Source of the DNA: Clostridia bacterium
GTDB lineage: Bacteria > Bacillota > Clostridia > Peptostreptococcales > Anaerovoracaceae
Assembly: GCA_902363595.1 (NCBI GenBank)
Contig: CABJAP010000011.1
Span: 62,001 to 126,000, forward strand
Length of the DNA stretch: 64,000 nt
Reading direction: 5' to 3'
In this document: positions 7,465 to 17,901 of the stretch, in pieces
Layout: every line of letters starts with the position of its first letter
Position numbering within the stretch: the stretch's first letter is position 1
Notes under the pieces: model-generated
Seen by the model: only the letters and a program-made list of their open reading frames with translations
The model's database searches: none
Told to the model about the DNA's origin: nothing
Program-made: the position numbers and the translations under genes

Positions 7465-8913
7465 TTAAAATGGATCGAGACCCCCTTGTCCCCTCAGTGC
7501 AAGCGAAATTGTAAAGATCGATAGAATCAGAGTCAGCAGAACCTTATCCCTCATCCGGTAAAAAGGAGGAAGATGCTGCTCACCTTTCCCCTTCATATAA
7601 ATCAAGGTTCCCGGCGCATATAGGAGTGCAGACACCAACAGGGCCGTCAAACCGCCCGAATAAATCAGCCAAACTCCATATAAAATTCCAATTACAGCAG
7701 CAAGCCGGCCCCTTGCAGGGTGTATCCCCGCATGCTCTAAACTTTCCGGTCTATGAGCGGCCAGCTGCCAGTAATAGAGAGCCGTCAAAAGATATGGAAT
7801 GACCATCATGGTCGTAGAAATTGTATAGAAAATTTGATAAGTGGATGCACTCTTATATACGATCACCAGAAACAATTGAACCAGTGCTCCGGTTATTAAC
7901 AGCGCGGCGATAGGTGCTCCCGATTTTCCTTCCATAGCAAAGAACTTGCAGAATGAACCTTTTGACGCAGCTTCGTAGGCACATTCCGCAGAAATAATCG
8001 TATGCCCCAGTGTGGCTCCCAACAAGGAAAGGACAACGCCGGCATTGATCAGATTACCGCCCCAGGGCCCGACTACCTGCCGCATTACGTCCGCCAGCGG
8101 CGGATTGCCCAGCTGGGCCAGCTGTCCTCTGGTCATCACACCCATACTGAGAACAGAAATCAGGATATAAATCATCAGCACACACAGATAAGATATTACT
8201 GTCGCTCTGCCCGCATCCTGTGAAGTCCTCGCTCGTCCGGAAATAACAACGGCTCCTTCAACGCCGATGAAAGCCCATGCCGTTGTATATGTCGTAGCCA
8301 TCACTTGTCTGCTGAATGGCAATCCGGTATCCTCTCCCATAAAGTTGAAAAAAAAGATCTGCGGATCAAAGGCTTTTAGAAAAATCACTGCCAAGATAAA
8401 TAGAAAAATCGGGATGAGCTTGGCAAAGGTGACCAGCAGATTGATGAGGGCAGCCGCTTTCATTCCCCGGAGCACCAAAAGTACTGACAGCCACGTGACC
8501 GCCGATGCTCCCACGACAGACGCCAAATTGTTTCCTGCTCCGAATACAGGAAAAAAATGGCCCAGCGCCGCAAACATTAAAGTTGCAAAGGACACGTTGC
8601 CCAGAAAATTGCTGATCCAATAGCCCCAGGCCGAATTGAAACCTGCATAATCCCCAAACCCGGCTCTGGCATAGCTGTAAATACCGCCCGTCAGCCCCGG
8701 CTTGACGCGGCTCAGGTGGTAAAAGCAAACGACCAGTCCCAGCATTCCCAAGCCGCATAAAAGCCATCCGCATAGAATCGCCGCTGTCCCTGCTCCGGCA
8801 GCCGCCATATCCCCCGACAAGCTGAAGGCTCCGCTGGCAATCGTACTGCCCACTGCAACGCCGGTTAATTTAAAGCAGCTTAACTGCTGCCCATGATTTA
8901 AGTCCTGTTTCAT
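7465..8913 (-). CDS. APC-family basic amino acid antiporter (arginine/ornithine type)
   Basis: The 482-residue protein has about 12 to 14 membrane helices and the APC superfamily pattern. It opens with LTGVAVGSTIASGAFSLSGD (the unwound helix 1 glycine motif), has GGIYSYARAGFG in helix 3, and GVEGAVVISGRA in helix 6. This is the pattern of ArcD/LysP-type arginine-ornithine or lysine exchangers in anaerobes. With a full ornithine fermentation operon 30 kb away, uptake or exchange of ornithine or arginine is likely, though substrate is inferred. The start at 8913 has AGAGAGGTGG upstream; the longer frame to 9078 has no ribosome site. Confidence 0.85.
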   Translation of the reverse strand: MKQDLNHGQQLSCFKLTGVAVGSTIASGAFSLSGDMAAAGAGTAAILCGWLLCGLGMLGLVVCFYHLSRVKPGLTGGIYSYARAGFGDYAGFNSAWGYWISNFLGNVSFATLMFAALGHFFPVFGAGNNLASVVGASAVTWLSVLLVLRGMKAAALINLLVTFAKLIPIFLFILAVIFLKAFDPQIFFFNFMGEDTGLPFSRQVMATTYTTAWAFIGVEGAVVISGRARTSQDAGRATVISYLCVLMIYILISVLSMGVMTRGQLAQLGNPPLADVMRQVVGPWGGNLINAGVVLSLLGATLGHTIISAECAYEAASKGSFCKFFAMEGKSGAPIAALLITGALVQLFLVIVYKSASTYQIFYTISTTMMVIPYLLTALYYWQLAAHRPESLEHAGIHPARGRLAAVIGILYGVWLIYSGGLTALLVSALLYAPGTLIYMKGKGEQHLPPFYRMRDKVLLTLILSIFTISLALRGQGGLDPF

Positions 8914-9062
8914 AAAGATCCACCTCTCTTTGGGAACATATGCGGGCGGACGAGTTGTTTTGCCTGAAAATTGTATTTCTCCCCCTTTCACTCCCGTCGA
9001 TGGGCATAGCAACCGGTCATATAATTTCCTGCCATCCGTTTGTACATAGTTGTAGAAAGATA

Positions 9063-9071
9063 TGGTATAAT
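9063..9071 (+). promoter_or_regulatory. extended -10 promoter of the cation efflux gene
   Basis: TGG-TATAAT, an extended -10 box, lies 32 bases before the start at 9104. The nearest -35-like hexamer (TTGTAC, 9040) is 20 bases away, which is long. Confidence 0.5.
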
Positions 9072-9103
9072 AGGTCATATTGTTATTTGAACGGAGTATA
9101 GAT

Positions 9104-10276
9104 ATGGGAACTTTTTTAGCAAAAATATTTGTAAAAGACTATAAGAATACCGGCGATCCCAAAGTCCGGGAGCGCTACGGTAAATTTGCCGGAATCGTAG
9201 GCATTATCTCTAATGCGGTTTTGTGTACGATGAAGATCATCGTCGGTCTGGTGGCAGGCAGCATCGCCATTGTGGCGGACGGAATCAACAATTTGGCGGA
9301 TGCTTCTTCCTCTATTATTACACTGATCGGTTTCAAGCTGGCGGCAGCGCCTGAAGATAAAGACCATCCCTACGGCCATGCCCGAATCGAATATCTGACC
9401 GGCCTTTTTATTTCAGTGCTGATCATCGTTCTGGGTCTGCAGCTGCTGAGCTCATCCTTTCGCAAAGTTCTGCAGCCTGACCCGCTTTCCTTCAGCTATA
9501 CTACGGTAATTATTCTAGTCATTGCCATTGTTATTAAGATTTGGCAGGCCCTTTTTAATATGGGGATCGGTAAAAAAATCAATTCCGTTGCCCTCATGGC
9601 TACAGGCGCCGACAGCCGCAATGACGTGATCTCCACTTCCGCTGTTCTGGTCAGCATTTTCATCGGAAAAATCTTTCATATACAGCTGGATGGTTATATG
9701 GGCTGTTTAGTTGCCTTGTTCATCGTTTGGTCCGGGATTCAGCTGATTCGCGAGACTTCCAGCCCGCTTCTGGGAGAAGCGCCGGATGCGGATCTGGTAC
9801 GGGCCATTGAAGAAGGCGTTCTTTCCCATGAAGGGGTTATCGGCATCCATGATCTGGTGGTGCACAACTATGGTCCCGGCAAAATCTTCGCATCCATTCA
9901 CATTGAGGTGGACGCCAAGGGCGATCTAATGGAAAGCCACGATATGATCGACAACATTGAACGATACATCAAGGAGGGCCTTCACATCGAGTTTACTGCT
10001 CATATGGATCCGGTAGAACTGGATAACCCTCTGATCAGCCAGCTCTATAAAGAGATTATTCAGACAATTAAGCCCCTTGAGGGAGTCCACAGTATTCACG
10101 ATCTACGCATCGTTCCCGGCAAGACGCATACCAATGTCATCTTTGATGCGGTATTGACACCGTCCTGTAAAATGTCCGAGGATGAAATAAGCCGGCTGGT
10201 GGATGCAAAGCTCAAGCAAATTAATCCCACCTATTTCGTGGTCATTACCTTTGATAAGGCTTATACGGAAACTTGA
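9104..10276 (+). CDS. cation diffusion facilitator family transporter
   Basis: A 390-residue CDF-family metal efflux protein. The first helices carry the signature GSIAIVADGINNLADASSS, whose Asp residues bind the transported divalent cation, and the second half of the metal site appears as GADSRNDVIST. The DHPYGHARIEY loop is typical. A cytoplasmic C-terminal domain follows from about residue 210 (HDLVVHNYGPG), and the protein is longer than the usual 300 residues, with what looks like an extended or second C-terminal repeat (HSIHDLRIVPG). It exports Zn, Fe, Mn or Co; the metal cannot be assigned. ATG 9104 follows ACGGAGTATAGAT; the ORF opens 24 bases earlier without a site. Confidence 0.9.
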   Translation: MGTFLAKIFVKDYKNTGDPKVRERYGKFAGIVGIISNAVLCTMKIIVGLVAGSIAIVADGINNLADASSSIITLIGFKLAAAPEDKDHPYGHARIEYLTGLFISVLIIVLGLQLLSSSFRKVLQPDPLSFSYTTVIILVIAIVIKIWQALFNMGIGKKINSVALMATGADSRNDVISTSAVLVSIFIGKIFHIQLDGYMGCLVALFIVWSGIQLIRETSSPLLGEAPDADLVRAIEEGVLSHEGVIGIHDLVVHNYGPGKIFASIHIEVDAKGDLMESHDMIDNIERYIKEGLHIEFTAHMDPVELDNPLISQLYKEIIQTIKPLEGVHSIHDLRIVPGKTHTNVIFDAVLTPSCKMSEDEISRLVDAKLKQINPTYFVVITFDKAYTET

Positions 10277-10509
10277 TTGGCTATCTAATTCGCTATGCAG
10301 CAACTGTTGAATTGCGGCAATATTTTCTTTATTTTGTCCAGACATTAATATCTAACGCAGTTCTGACCATCCGCAGGCTAGCGATGGAAAGGCAGCACGC
10401 TGGGGGTACAAGAAAATGGGATTTTTTAAGGCTCCCCCCTTCAGCCATCGGCTCGTTATGTTATAACTTGCGAGCCAGGTCGAGCAAGTTTCACTTATTC
10501 TGCACCTCT
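10277..10509. other. intergenic region with hairpins, no gene seen
   Basis: Between the CDF gene and the regulator gene, no convincing coding frame is visible. A G/C pair of runs (GCTGGGGG near 10,398 and CCCCCCTTCAGC near 10,434) and a stem GGCTCG with CGAGCC (10,450-10,476) could form hairpins. These may terminate the CDF transcript. Confidence 0.4.
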
Positions 10510-10576
10510 CGGCAGCTCCGTATTAATCTGGTCAGAATAGTATAACATTCTGACCAGCAAGCGGAGTGAGCTGCCG
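10510..10576 (+). promoter_or_regulatory. nested inverted repeats upstream of the Rrf2 regulator gene
   Basis: An inner perfect inverted repeat CTGGTCAGAAT (10528-10538) and ATTCTGACCAG (10547-10557), with the eight-base spacer AGTATAAC, sits inside an outer pair (CGGCAGC 10510-10516 with GCTGCCG 10570-10576, CTCCG with CGGAG). The whole can fold as one long hairpin. No T run follows, so it is not a plain terminator. It lies 34 bases before the regulator start and may be a leader or operator for autoregulation. Confidence 0.5.
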
Positions 10577-10610
10577 AAGGATGAAATATCGCAAAGAAAG
10601 GAATGTGCTT

Positions 10611-11048
10611 ATGAAAATTTCAACCAAAGGCCGCTATGCGCTGCGTTTCATGCTGGACCTGGCGATCTACGGCGGAGATGAATATGTTTCTCTGCGGGAA
10701 ATTTCTGCAAGGCAGGATATCTCGCTGAAATATCTGGAGCAAATCGTATCCTTATTTAATAAGAACGGCTATATCAAAAGTGTTCGCGGCCCCCAAGGCG
10801 GCTATAAGCTTGCCAAAGCGCCGGATTCTTACACAGTAGGCGACATTCTGCGAACGACAGAGGGAGCTCTGGCCCCGGTAGTCTGCCTGGAAACTCCAGA
10901 AAATGACTGCCCCCGCTGCAGCAGCTGCGGAACCCTTCCATTCTGGACCGGCCTTTATAACGCCATCAACGATTATGTGGACAGTGTCACCTTGGCCGAC
11001 CTCTGCGAAAATCAAAGGACCGCAGGCAATAACGATTTCTGCATCTAA
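10611..11048 (+). CDS. Rrf2-family transcriptional regulator (CymR/IscR-like)
   Basis: A 145-residue Rrf2 regulator: the N-terminus MKISTKGRYALRFMLDLA starts a winged helix-turn-helix (about residues 1-65, with SLKYLEQIVSLF and the wing GGYKLAK). Three or more cysteines cluster at about residues 95-112 (VVCLETP, DCPRCSSCG), the region where IscR-type members hold an Fe-S cluster. In Gram-positives, a close relative (CymR) represses cysteine and methionine sulfur genes; here metY and cysK follow immediately, so a sulfur-control role is inferred. CymR itself lacks such a cysteine cluster, so cluster sensing is possible. ATG 10611 follows AGAAAGGAATG. Confidence 0.9.
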   Translation: MKISTKGRYALRFMLDLAIYGGDEYVSLREISARQDISLKYLEQIVSLFNKNGYIKSVRGPQGGYKLAKAPDSYTVGDILRTTEGALAPVVCLETPENDCPRCSSCGTLPFWTGLYNAINDYVDSVTLADLCENQRTAGNNDFCI

Positions 11049-11075
11049 TTTTTCTATTTGGTTTAAGATTCCCTG

Positions 11076-11104
11076 TTGACAAAGCAGGGAATTTATATTA
11101 CTAT
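11076..11104 (+). promoter_or_regulatory. sigma-A promoter for metY-cysK
   Basis: TTGACA (11076-11081), a 17-base spacer and TACTAT (11099-11104) precede the metY start by 65 bases. Confidence 0.75.
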
Positions 11105-11105
11105 C

Positions 11106-11139
11106 AATTCATACTATTTCTATAGGAATTATATGAATT
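11106..11139 (+). promoter_or_regulatory. probable operator at the metY-cysK start of transcription
   Basis: AATTCATA (11106-11113) and TATGAATT (11132-11139) form an inverted repeat around an inner near-palindrome, TTTCTATAGGAAT. It covers the expected transcription start just after the -10 box. AT-rich dyads of this kind are bound by Rrf2/CymR proteins, and the regulator gene is next door; the pairing is inferred. Confidence 0.5.
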
Positions 11140-11168
11140 AAGATTTGAGGTATTAGGAGGAGCATATC

Positions 11169-12464
11169 ATGGCAGAAACAACTTACAGATTTGAGACATT
11201 GCAGGTGCACGTAGGACAGGAGGAAGCCGATTCGGCCACCGATTCGCGGGCAGTCCCCATTTATCAGACTACATCCTATGTTTTCAAGGATTCGGCTCAG
11301 GCCGCAGCCAGATTCAGCCTTGCTGAGTCCGGCAATATCTACGGCCGGCTGACCAATTCCACACAGGATGTCTTTGAAAAAAGGATCGCCGCCCTTGAAG
11401 GCGGCTGTGCCGCTCTGGCAGTGGCTTCCGGGGCTGCCGCCATCACTTATACATTCCAGAATCTTGCACATGCAGGGGATCACATCGTCGCAGCCAAGAC
11501 CATTTACGGCGGCACCTATAATCTTTTAGAACATACCTTGCCTGAAATGGGTATTTCCACCACCTTTGTCGATCCGGACGAGGACGGCGCTTTTCAGAAT
11601 GCGCTGCGGAAAAATACGAAAGCTATTTTCATTGAAACCATCGGCAATCCCAACGCGACCTTGATCGATATTGAAAAAGTAGCTAAAGTTGCCCATGATC
11701 ATGGAATTCCTCTTGTTGTAGACAATACCTTTGCCACACCATTTTTGCTGAGGCCCTTTGAACTGGGCGCCGATATCGTCGTTCACTCGGCTACCAAGTT
11801 CATCGGCGGCCACGGCACAGCCCTGGGCGGTGTAATCGTAGACAGCGGCAAATTTGACTGGGAAGCCAGCGGTAAATTCCCGCAGCTTACCCAGCCTACT
11901 GCCTGCTATCACGGTGTCAGCTTCACAAAAGCGGCCGGTCCGGCGGCTTTTGTCACCCGCATACGCGCAGTCCTTTTGCGGGATATGGGCGCAACTCTGG
12001 CGCCGCTCCACGCATTTTTGTTTTTACAGGGCTTGGAAACCCTTTCCCTCAGAGTTGAGCGCCATGTTTTCAATACGTTGAAAGTGGTGGAATTCCTCAG
12101 CAAACATTCATTGGTTGCAGCTGTCCAGCACCCTTCCCTTGCGGATCACCCGCATCATGATCTTTATGAGCGGTACTTTTCGGGCGGGGGAGCCTCCATC
12201 TTTACCTTCGATATTAAGGGTGGGCAAAAAGAAGCCCATGCCTTTATTGATCATTTGAAAATTTTTTCGCTGTTGGCTAATGTGGCCGATGTTAAATCAC
12301 TGGTCATCCACCCGGCCAGCACAACCCATTCTCAGCTCAATGAACAGGAAATGAAGGAGCAGGGCATCGGGCCTGCAACCATCCGCTTGTCCATCGGCAC
12401 TGAGCATATTGACGATATTATTGAAGACCTCTCGCAGGCATTTAAAGGAGTAGAAGCATTATGA
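11169..12464 (+). CDS. metY: O-acetylhomoserine aminocarboxypropyltransferase (sulfhydrylase)
   Basis: The 431-residue PLP enzyme belongs to the Cys/Met metabolism family. The PLP lysine is K210 in [11 protein letters not shown], preceded by [18 protein letters not shown] and ASGAAAI are further cofactor contacts. Its length (about 430) and the N-terminal [11 protein letters not shown] are those of the MetY group, which makes homocysteine from O-acetylhomoserine and sulfide. Cystathionine gamma-synthases are shorter (about 390). It overlaps cysK by ATGA and lies behind an Rrf2 regulator and an operator-like dyad, so the pair probably assimilates sulfide under sulfur control. GGAGGAG lies eight bases before the ATG. 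Confidence 0.92.
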   Translation: MAETTYRFETLQVHVGQEEADSATDSRAVPIYQTTSYVFKDSAQAAARFSLAESGNIYGRLTNSTQDVFEKRIAALEGGCAALAVASGAAAITYTFQNLAHAGDHIVAAKTIYGGTYNLLEHTLPEMGISTTFVDPDEDGAFQNALRKNTKAIFIETIGNPNATLIDIEKVAKVAHDHGIPLVVDNTFATPFLLRPFELGADIVVHSATKFIGGHGTALGGVIVDSGKFDWEASGKFPQLTQPTACYHGVSFTKAAGPAAFVTRIRAVLLRDMGATLAPLHAFLFLQGLETLSLRVERHVFNTLKVVEFLSKHSLVAAVQHPSLADHPHHDLYERYFSGGGASIFTFDIKGGQKEAHAFIDHLKIFSLLANVADVKSLVIHPASTTHSQLNEQEMKEQGIGPATIRLSIGTEHIDDIIEDLSQAFKGVEAL

Positions 12465-13381
12465 AGATTTATAAGAAAATGACAGATTTAATTGGCGGCA
12501 CGCCGCTTTTGGAAATATCCCGATTCAGCCGGGCACAGAGTCTCAGCACACCCCTTTTAGCGAAGCTGGAATATTTTAATCCCGCCGGAAGCGTCAAGGA
12601 TCGAATCGCAAAAAATATGATCGAGCAGGCGGAAGAGTCCGGTCTGTTGAAAGAAGGCTCCGTGATCATTGAACCTACCAGCGGCAATACTGGAATCGGG
12701 CTGGCTGCAGCAGCGGCGGCAAAGGGTTATCAAATCATTCTCACCATGCCGGAAACCATGAGCATGGAAAGGCGCAAGCTGCTCAAGGCTTACGGAGCTG
12801 AACTTGTGCTGACGGACGGCGCCCAGGGAATGAAAGGCGCTATCGCCAAAGCGGAAGAACTGGCTGCCAATACGGAAAACAGTTTTATACCTAGTCAGTT
12901 TGCCAACCAGTACAACCCTGCAGCCCACGAAGCGACCACTGGTCCGGAGATTTGGCAGGATACGGATGGACAGGTCGATATCTTTGTCGCCGGAATCGGA
13001 ACCGGGGGTACCATCACTGGCACAGGCCGCTATTTGAAGGCGAAGAATCCAAAGATTAAGCTGGCCGCCGTCGAACCATCCGCCTCTCCGGTTCTATCCA
13101 AAGGTATTGCCGGTCCCCACAAGATTCAAGGGATCGGCGCCGGATTCGTTCCCGAAGTACTGGATACCCAGCTCTACGATGAAGTCCTTACGGTAGACAA
13201 CGAAGAGGCTTTCGAAGCAGCCAGAACGCTGGCTAAGACAGAAGGAGTCCTGGTCGGCATTTCGTCCGGCGCCGCCCTCTACGCTGCGGTTCAGCTGGCA
13301 AAACGTGAAAAAGACAAGAACATTGTCGTTCTCCTTCCCGATACTGGTGAACGTTACCTGACTACGGATTTATTCAAATAA
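12461..13381 (+). CDS. cysK: cysteine synthase A (O-acetylserine sulfhydrylase)
   Basis: This 306-residue fold-type II PLP enzyme combines O-acetylserine and sulfide to give cysteine. The PLP lysine is K46 in NPAGSVKDR; the substrate loop [12 protein letters not shown] and the phosphate-binding [14 protein letters not shown] are intact, and the C-terminal region has VGISSGAAL and PDTGERYL. The length is normal. It overlaps metY by four bases (ATGA), so the two sulfhydrylases are co-translated. No cysE (serine acetyltransferase) is in the window. The operon ends 40 bases from the convergent GDPD gene, with no obvious strong terminator. Confidence 0.95.
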   Translation: MKIYKKMTDLIGGTPLLEISRFSRAQSLSTPLLAKLEYFNPAGSVKDRIAKNMIEQAEESGLLKEGSVIIEPTSGNTGIGLAAAAAAKGYQIILTMPETMSMERRKLLKAYGAELVLTDGAQGMKGAIAKAEELAANTENSFIPSQFANQYNPAAHEATTGPEIWQDTDGQVDIFVAGIGTGGTITGTGRYLKAKNPKIKLAAVEPSASPVLSKGIAGPHKIQGIGAGFVPEVLDTQLYDEVLTVDNEEAFEAARTLAKTEGVLVGISSGAALYAAVQLAKREKDKNIVVLLPDTGERYLTTDLFK

Positions 13382-13420
13382 ACAGCAGACGCGATCCTTA
13401 AAGCCTCCATGGTTTTTTCT

Positions 13421-14179
13421 CTATTTGTAAATTTTATTGGAAATCACATATTCAACATGGTCTGCAGCCGCCAGTTTCCGTGCCAGCGCTCTGCTGTCCA
13501 CGGTCCACACAGCCAGCTTGCAGCCGCATTTATGAATACGGCTGATAGATGTTGAAGATAAAATTGTATACTTGGCGGAGATCCCTGCGATCCCCGCTTT
13601 TTTGTATTCCAGGAGCCGTTCACTTTTAATCAGCGCCGGCTTTTTGACTAAATAAAGCAGCTGGGTATTTTTACGGATAAAAGGTTTCAGCCGATACAAG
13701 GAATGAAGATTGAAGCTTTGCAGCACTGCGAGGCGACCCGGCAGTTTGTTGTAAAGGAGGCTGGTTAAATGCCTTGCTGTTTCCTCTGAGATAGCATTTT
13801 CTTCATTCTCCGGCTCCCTGCTTTTGATTTCAACAATCGGGATCGCTTCTGTTGTTTCTAAAATCTGCAAATAGTCTTCAAAGGTGGGGATTGGAAGGGA
13901 GCCGCCATATTTACCGATATTCTTGCCCCGAATAATGGGGTATTCGGCCAGCTCGCTTTTGGTCAGTTTCGTGATGCGCACATTGACGCCGCACATGCGG
14001 GACAGGTTTTCATCATGCATGATCATAAGCTGCGGCCCGCCGCCGTCCTCCCTTGCCTGCCAAACATCGCACTCAACAGCGCCGAATCCATGCTTGACGG
14101 CCTCTTCAAAGGCTGGGATGGAATTCTCCGGCGCAGTGCTGCTGTAGCCTCTGTGGGCTGCATATATGGTATCTGACAT
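13421..14179 (-). CDS. glycerophosphodiester phosphodiesterase family protein
   Basis: A 252-residue GDPD-family TIM barrel. The metal and catalytic residues are visible: AHRGYSSTAPENS at the N-terminus (His-Arg, Glu-Asn), ECDVWQ (Glu and Asp metal ligands) and MHDENL (second catalytic histidine), with VEIKSR in the middle and AVWTVDS near the end. Cytoplasmic members cleave glycerophosphodiesters into glycerol-3-phosphate and an alcohol. No signal peptide is present, so it acts inside the cell. GAAAGGACG lies eight bases before the ATG. It is followed in opposite order only by convergent cysK and is probably transcribed with the upstream nfo gene. Confidence 0.9.
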   Translation of the reverse strand: MSDTIYAAHRGYSSTAPENSIPAFEEAVKHGFGAVECDVWQAREDGGGPQLMIMHDENLSRMCGVNVRITKLTKSELAEYPIIRGKNIGKYGGSLPIPTFEDYLQILETTEAIPIVEIKSREPENEENAISEETARHLTSLLYNKLPGRLAVLQSFNLHSLYRLKPFIRKNTQLLYLVKKPALIKSERLLEYKKAGIAGISAKYTILSSTSISRIHKCGCKLAVWTVDSRALARKLAAADHVEYVISNKIYK

Positions 14180-14229
14180 GGTTCGTCCTTTCTATTATTG
14201 ATGATAAAAGTCTGCTCCGAAAAATTGTA

Positions 14230-15054
14230 TCACGCTTCCCGCAGCATCGCAATCTCCCGCGCATATCCATCCAGTTCATTGGGCGTTTCTAGAATAAAGG
14301 GCAGGCCCGCAAGCTGAGGATGCTTGACGATTTTGGAAATGGTCTCCAGCCCCAGATGGCCTTCTCCAATCTTTGCATGACGGTCTTTATGAGCGCCTAT
14401 GGGATTCTGACTGTCGTTGATGTGCATGGCATGCAGCTTCTCCAGCCCAATGATCCGATCAAATTCCTCAAGTACGCCGTCCAAATCATGAATGATATCA
14501 TAACCGGCGTCGCTGACATGGCAGGAGTCCATACAAACGCCGATCTTATCCTTTAACTCTACCCGCTCTATGATGGCCGCCAGCTCTTCAAATCTGCCTC
14601 CCACCTCGCTGCCTTTACCGGCCATCGTTTCCAGCAGCACAATCGTGCTCTGCTCCGGTTTGAGAATCCGATTTAGTAAATCTGAGATCATGCGGATCCC
14701 TGTTTCCACACCCTGACCCACATGGCTGCCGGGGTGAAAATTGTAATAGTTTCCTGGCGTATACTCCATCCGCTGCATATCTTCACTCATAGCCATGAAC
14801 GCAAAATTCCGCACTTTCGGGTCTTTGGAACATGGGTTGAGGGTATACGGCGCATGGGCCACCAGCTTGCCGAATTGATGCTCCTTCATGATCAAAAGCA
14901 ATTTATCCGCATCTGCCGGATCGATGGCTTTTGCCTTGCCGCCCCGAGGGTTTCTCGTAAAAAAAGCAAAGGTATTGGCCCCGATCTTAAGGGCGTCTTT
15001 TCCCATATTTTCATAACCTTTCGCTGCTGATAAATGACATCCTATCGTTAACAT
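14230..15054 (-). CDS. nfo: deoxyribonuclease IV (endonuclease IV, AP endonuclease)
   Basis: The 274-residue protein is a member of the AP endonuclease family 2, a three-zinc TIM barrel that cuts abasic sites in base excision repair. Metal ligand motifs are present: [12 protein letters not shown] at the start, [50 protein letters not shown] and the closing ILETPNE. Length matches the family (about 280). AAAGGAGAATCA precedes the ATG at 15,054. The gene is divergent from the DUF2804 gene and 50 bases upstream of the GDPD gene in the same direction. Confidence 0.95.
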   Translation of the reverse strand: MLTIGCHLSAAKGYENMGKDALKIGANTFAFFTRNPRGGKAKAIDPADADKLLLIMKEHQFGKLVAHAPYTLNPCSKDPKVRNFAFMAMSEDMQRMEYTPGNYYNFHPGSHVGQGVETGIRMISDLLNRILKPEQSTIVLLETMAGKGSEVGGRFEELAAIIERVELKDKIGVCMDSCHVSDAGYDIIHDLDGVLEEFDRIIGLEKLHAMHINDSQNPIGAHKDRHAKIGEGHLGLETISKIVKHPQLAGLPFILETPNELDGYAREIAMLREA

Positions 15055-15177
15055 GTTGATTCTCCTTTGTTTAATCTATATTTCTATGATACCACATTCA
15101 CAGAAAAACGAACCACTACTTCCCAACTGTTCAAAAATGTTTTATACTATTCTAAGATGAAAAAAGGGAGAAGGATT

Positions 15178-16209
15178 ATGCAGCATGAAATAACGAGAAA
15201 ACACGATCTGCTCCGGCCCAATGGAACATTATCTGAAGCCGGGTTTGCAAGGAGTCTCCTATTAGACTATGATCGTTCCGCTATAAAAGCGAATAAATTT
15301 CGCATAAAAGAATGGGATTATTATCTGATTGCCAATCGGGAGTTTGCCGTGGCTTTGACCATTGCTGACAATTCCTATATGGGACTGGACAGTATCTCTT
15401 TTATTGATTTTCGAAAGCCCTGGCAGCATACGAAAAGCCCTATGCGTTTGTTCCCCATGGGCCACACCCATATGCCGGAAACATCGGAAGCCGGATATAC
15501 GGAAAGCTTCTGTAAAAACCATTTCCTTTCTTTTCGAAAAGAAAAGGACCGGCGCTTTCTCAAATTCCATATGGATCATTTTTATGATCATAAAACCCTG
15601 GATGGAGAAATTACCCTGGAGGATCATGGCGGCGATTCGATGGTCATTGCCACGCCTTTTGTGGAAGATCCCCTGGCCTTCTATTACAATCAAAAAATAA
15701 ACTGCATGGCAGCGAAAGGTTATGTTAATCTGGGTGATCAGTCGTATATTTTCCGTCCGGAAGAATCTTTTGGCGTTCTGGATTGGGGCCGCGGGGTATG
15801 GACTTATAAGAACACCTGGTACTGGGGAAGCAGCTCCGGTCTGCTGGATGGAGTACCCTTCGGCTTTAACATCGGCTGCGGCTTTGGCGATGATTCGGAG
15901 GCCACGGAAAACATGCTCTTTTATGGGCATAAAGCCCACAAGCTGTCCCGTGTGACCTTTAACATTCCCACATTAAACGGGGTGGACAATTACCTGGAGC
16001 CCTGGTTTTTTACCAGCGATGACGATCGTTTTAAAATGATCTTCCATCCCATTATCGACCGGGCAGCTAAGACCAATCTGGGAATTCTGTGCAGCGATCA
16101 GCACCAGGTATTCGGGTTGTACACCGGGCGAGTCGTTCTCGATGACGGAACGGTTCTGACAATAAAAGACTTCCTCGGATTTGCCGAGAAAGTCTTCAAT
16201 AAATGGTAG
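15178..16209 (+). CDS. DUF2804 domain protein
   Basis: The 343-residue soluble protein matches the DUF2804 family of unknown function. Typical text includes KEWDYYLIANREFAV at residues 40-55, GYVNLGDQSYIF, SFGVLDWGRGVW and NIGCGFGDDS. The region has many aromatic residues and alternating strands, as in a lipocalin-like or beta-sandwich fold; some relatives are linked to lipid or tocopherol cyclase-like folds, but I assign no function. AAAAGGGAGAAGG stands just before the ATG at 15178, and the longer open frame to 15067 has no site. It is a single gene convergent with the riboflavin operon; its stop is three bases from that of ribH. Confidence 0.85.
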   Translation: MQHEITRKHDLLRPNGTLSEAGFARSLLLDYDRSAIKANKFRIKEWDYYLIANREFAVALTIADNSYMGLDSISFIDFRKPWQHTKSPMRLFPMGHTHMPETSEAGYTESFCKNHFLSFRKEKDRRFLKFHMDHFYDHKTLDGEITLEDHGGDSMVIATPFVEDPLAFYYNQKINCMAAKGYVNLGDQSYIFRPEESFGVLDWGRGVWTYKNTWYWGSSSGLLDGVPFGFNIGCGFGDDSEATENMLFYGHKAHKLSRVTFNIPTLNGVDNYLEPWFFTSDDDRFKMIFHPIIDRAAKTNLGILCSDQHQVFGLYTGRVVLDDGTVLTIKDFLGFAEKVFNKW

Positions 16210-16211
16210 CA

Positions 16212-16673
16212 TTAGATTTCTTTGATCAGATTGACCATTTCGATGGCAGCAGCTGCGGCTTCGCTGCCTTTGTTTCCGGCCTTGGTTCCTGCCCGTTCAA
16301 TAGCCTGCTCGATGGAATCCACAGTGAGTACTCCAAAGATCACCGGAATCTCGCTGTCCAGCCCTACGGATGCGATTCCTTTGGACACCTCCGCGCTTAC
16401 ATATTCAAAATGGGCGGTTGCTCCGCGAATGACAGCGCCCAGACAGATGACGGCGTCATACTTTCCGCTCTTTGCCATTTTCTTGGCAATCAGCGGAATC
16501 TCAAAGGCCCCCGGAACCCAGGCCACACTGATGGCATCTTCATCCATTCCATGGCGCTTCAGGGTATCGATTGCCCCTGACAGCAGCTTGCTGCCGATGA
16601 ACTCATTAAACCTGCCTGCAACAATTCCAATCTTCAGTCCTTGTGCGATTAAATTTCCTTCTAAAACTTTCAC
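16212..16673 (-). CDS. ribH: 6,7-dimethyl-8-ribityllumazine synthase
   Basis: This 153-residue lumazine synthase joins 5-amino-6-ribitylaminouracil and 3,4-dihydroxybutanone-4-phosphate. Diagnostic text: [12 protein letters not shown] near the N-terminus, [29 protein letters not shown] (with the catalytic His) and [12 protein letters not shown]. Length is typical. It has a GTG start at 16,673 preceded by AAGGAGG. It is the last gene of the four-gene riboflavin operon, 14 bases after ribBA. Confidence 0.96.
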   Translation of the reverse strand: MKVLEGNLIAQGLKIGIVAGRFNEFIGSKLLSGAIDTLKRHGMDEDAISVAWVPGAFEIPLIAKKMAKSGKYDAVICLGAVIRGATAHFEYVSAEVSKGIASVGLDSEIPVIFGVLTVDSIEQAIERAGTKAGNKGSEAAAAAIEMVNLIKEI

Positions 16674-16687
16674 TTTCCTTTACCTCC

Positions 16688-17890
<1,203 letters not shown>

Positions 17891-17901
17891 TTTTTATCCT
17901 C

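Noticed and set aside
10273..10545. A 90-codon frame after the CDF gene
   Set aside because: No ribosome site and it runs through inverted repeats; no family resemblance.
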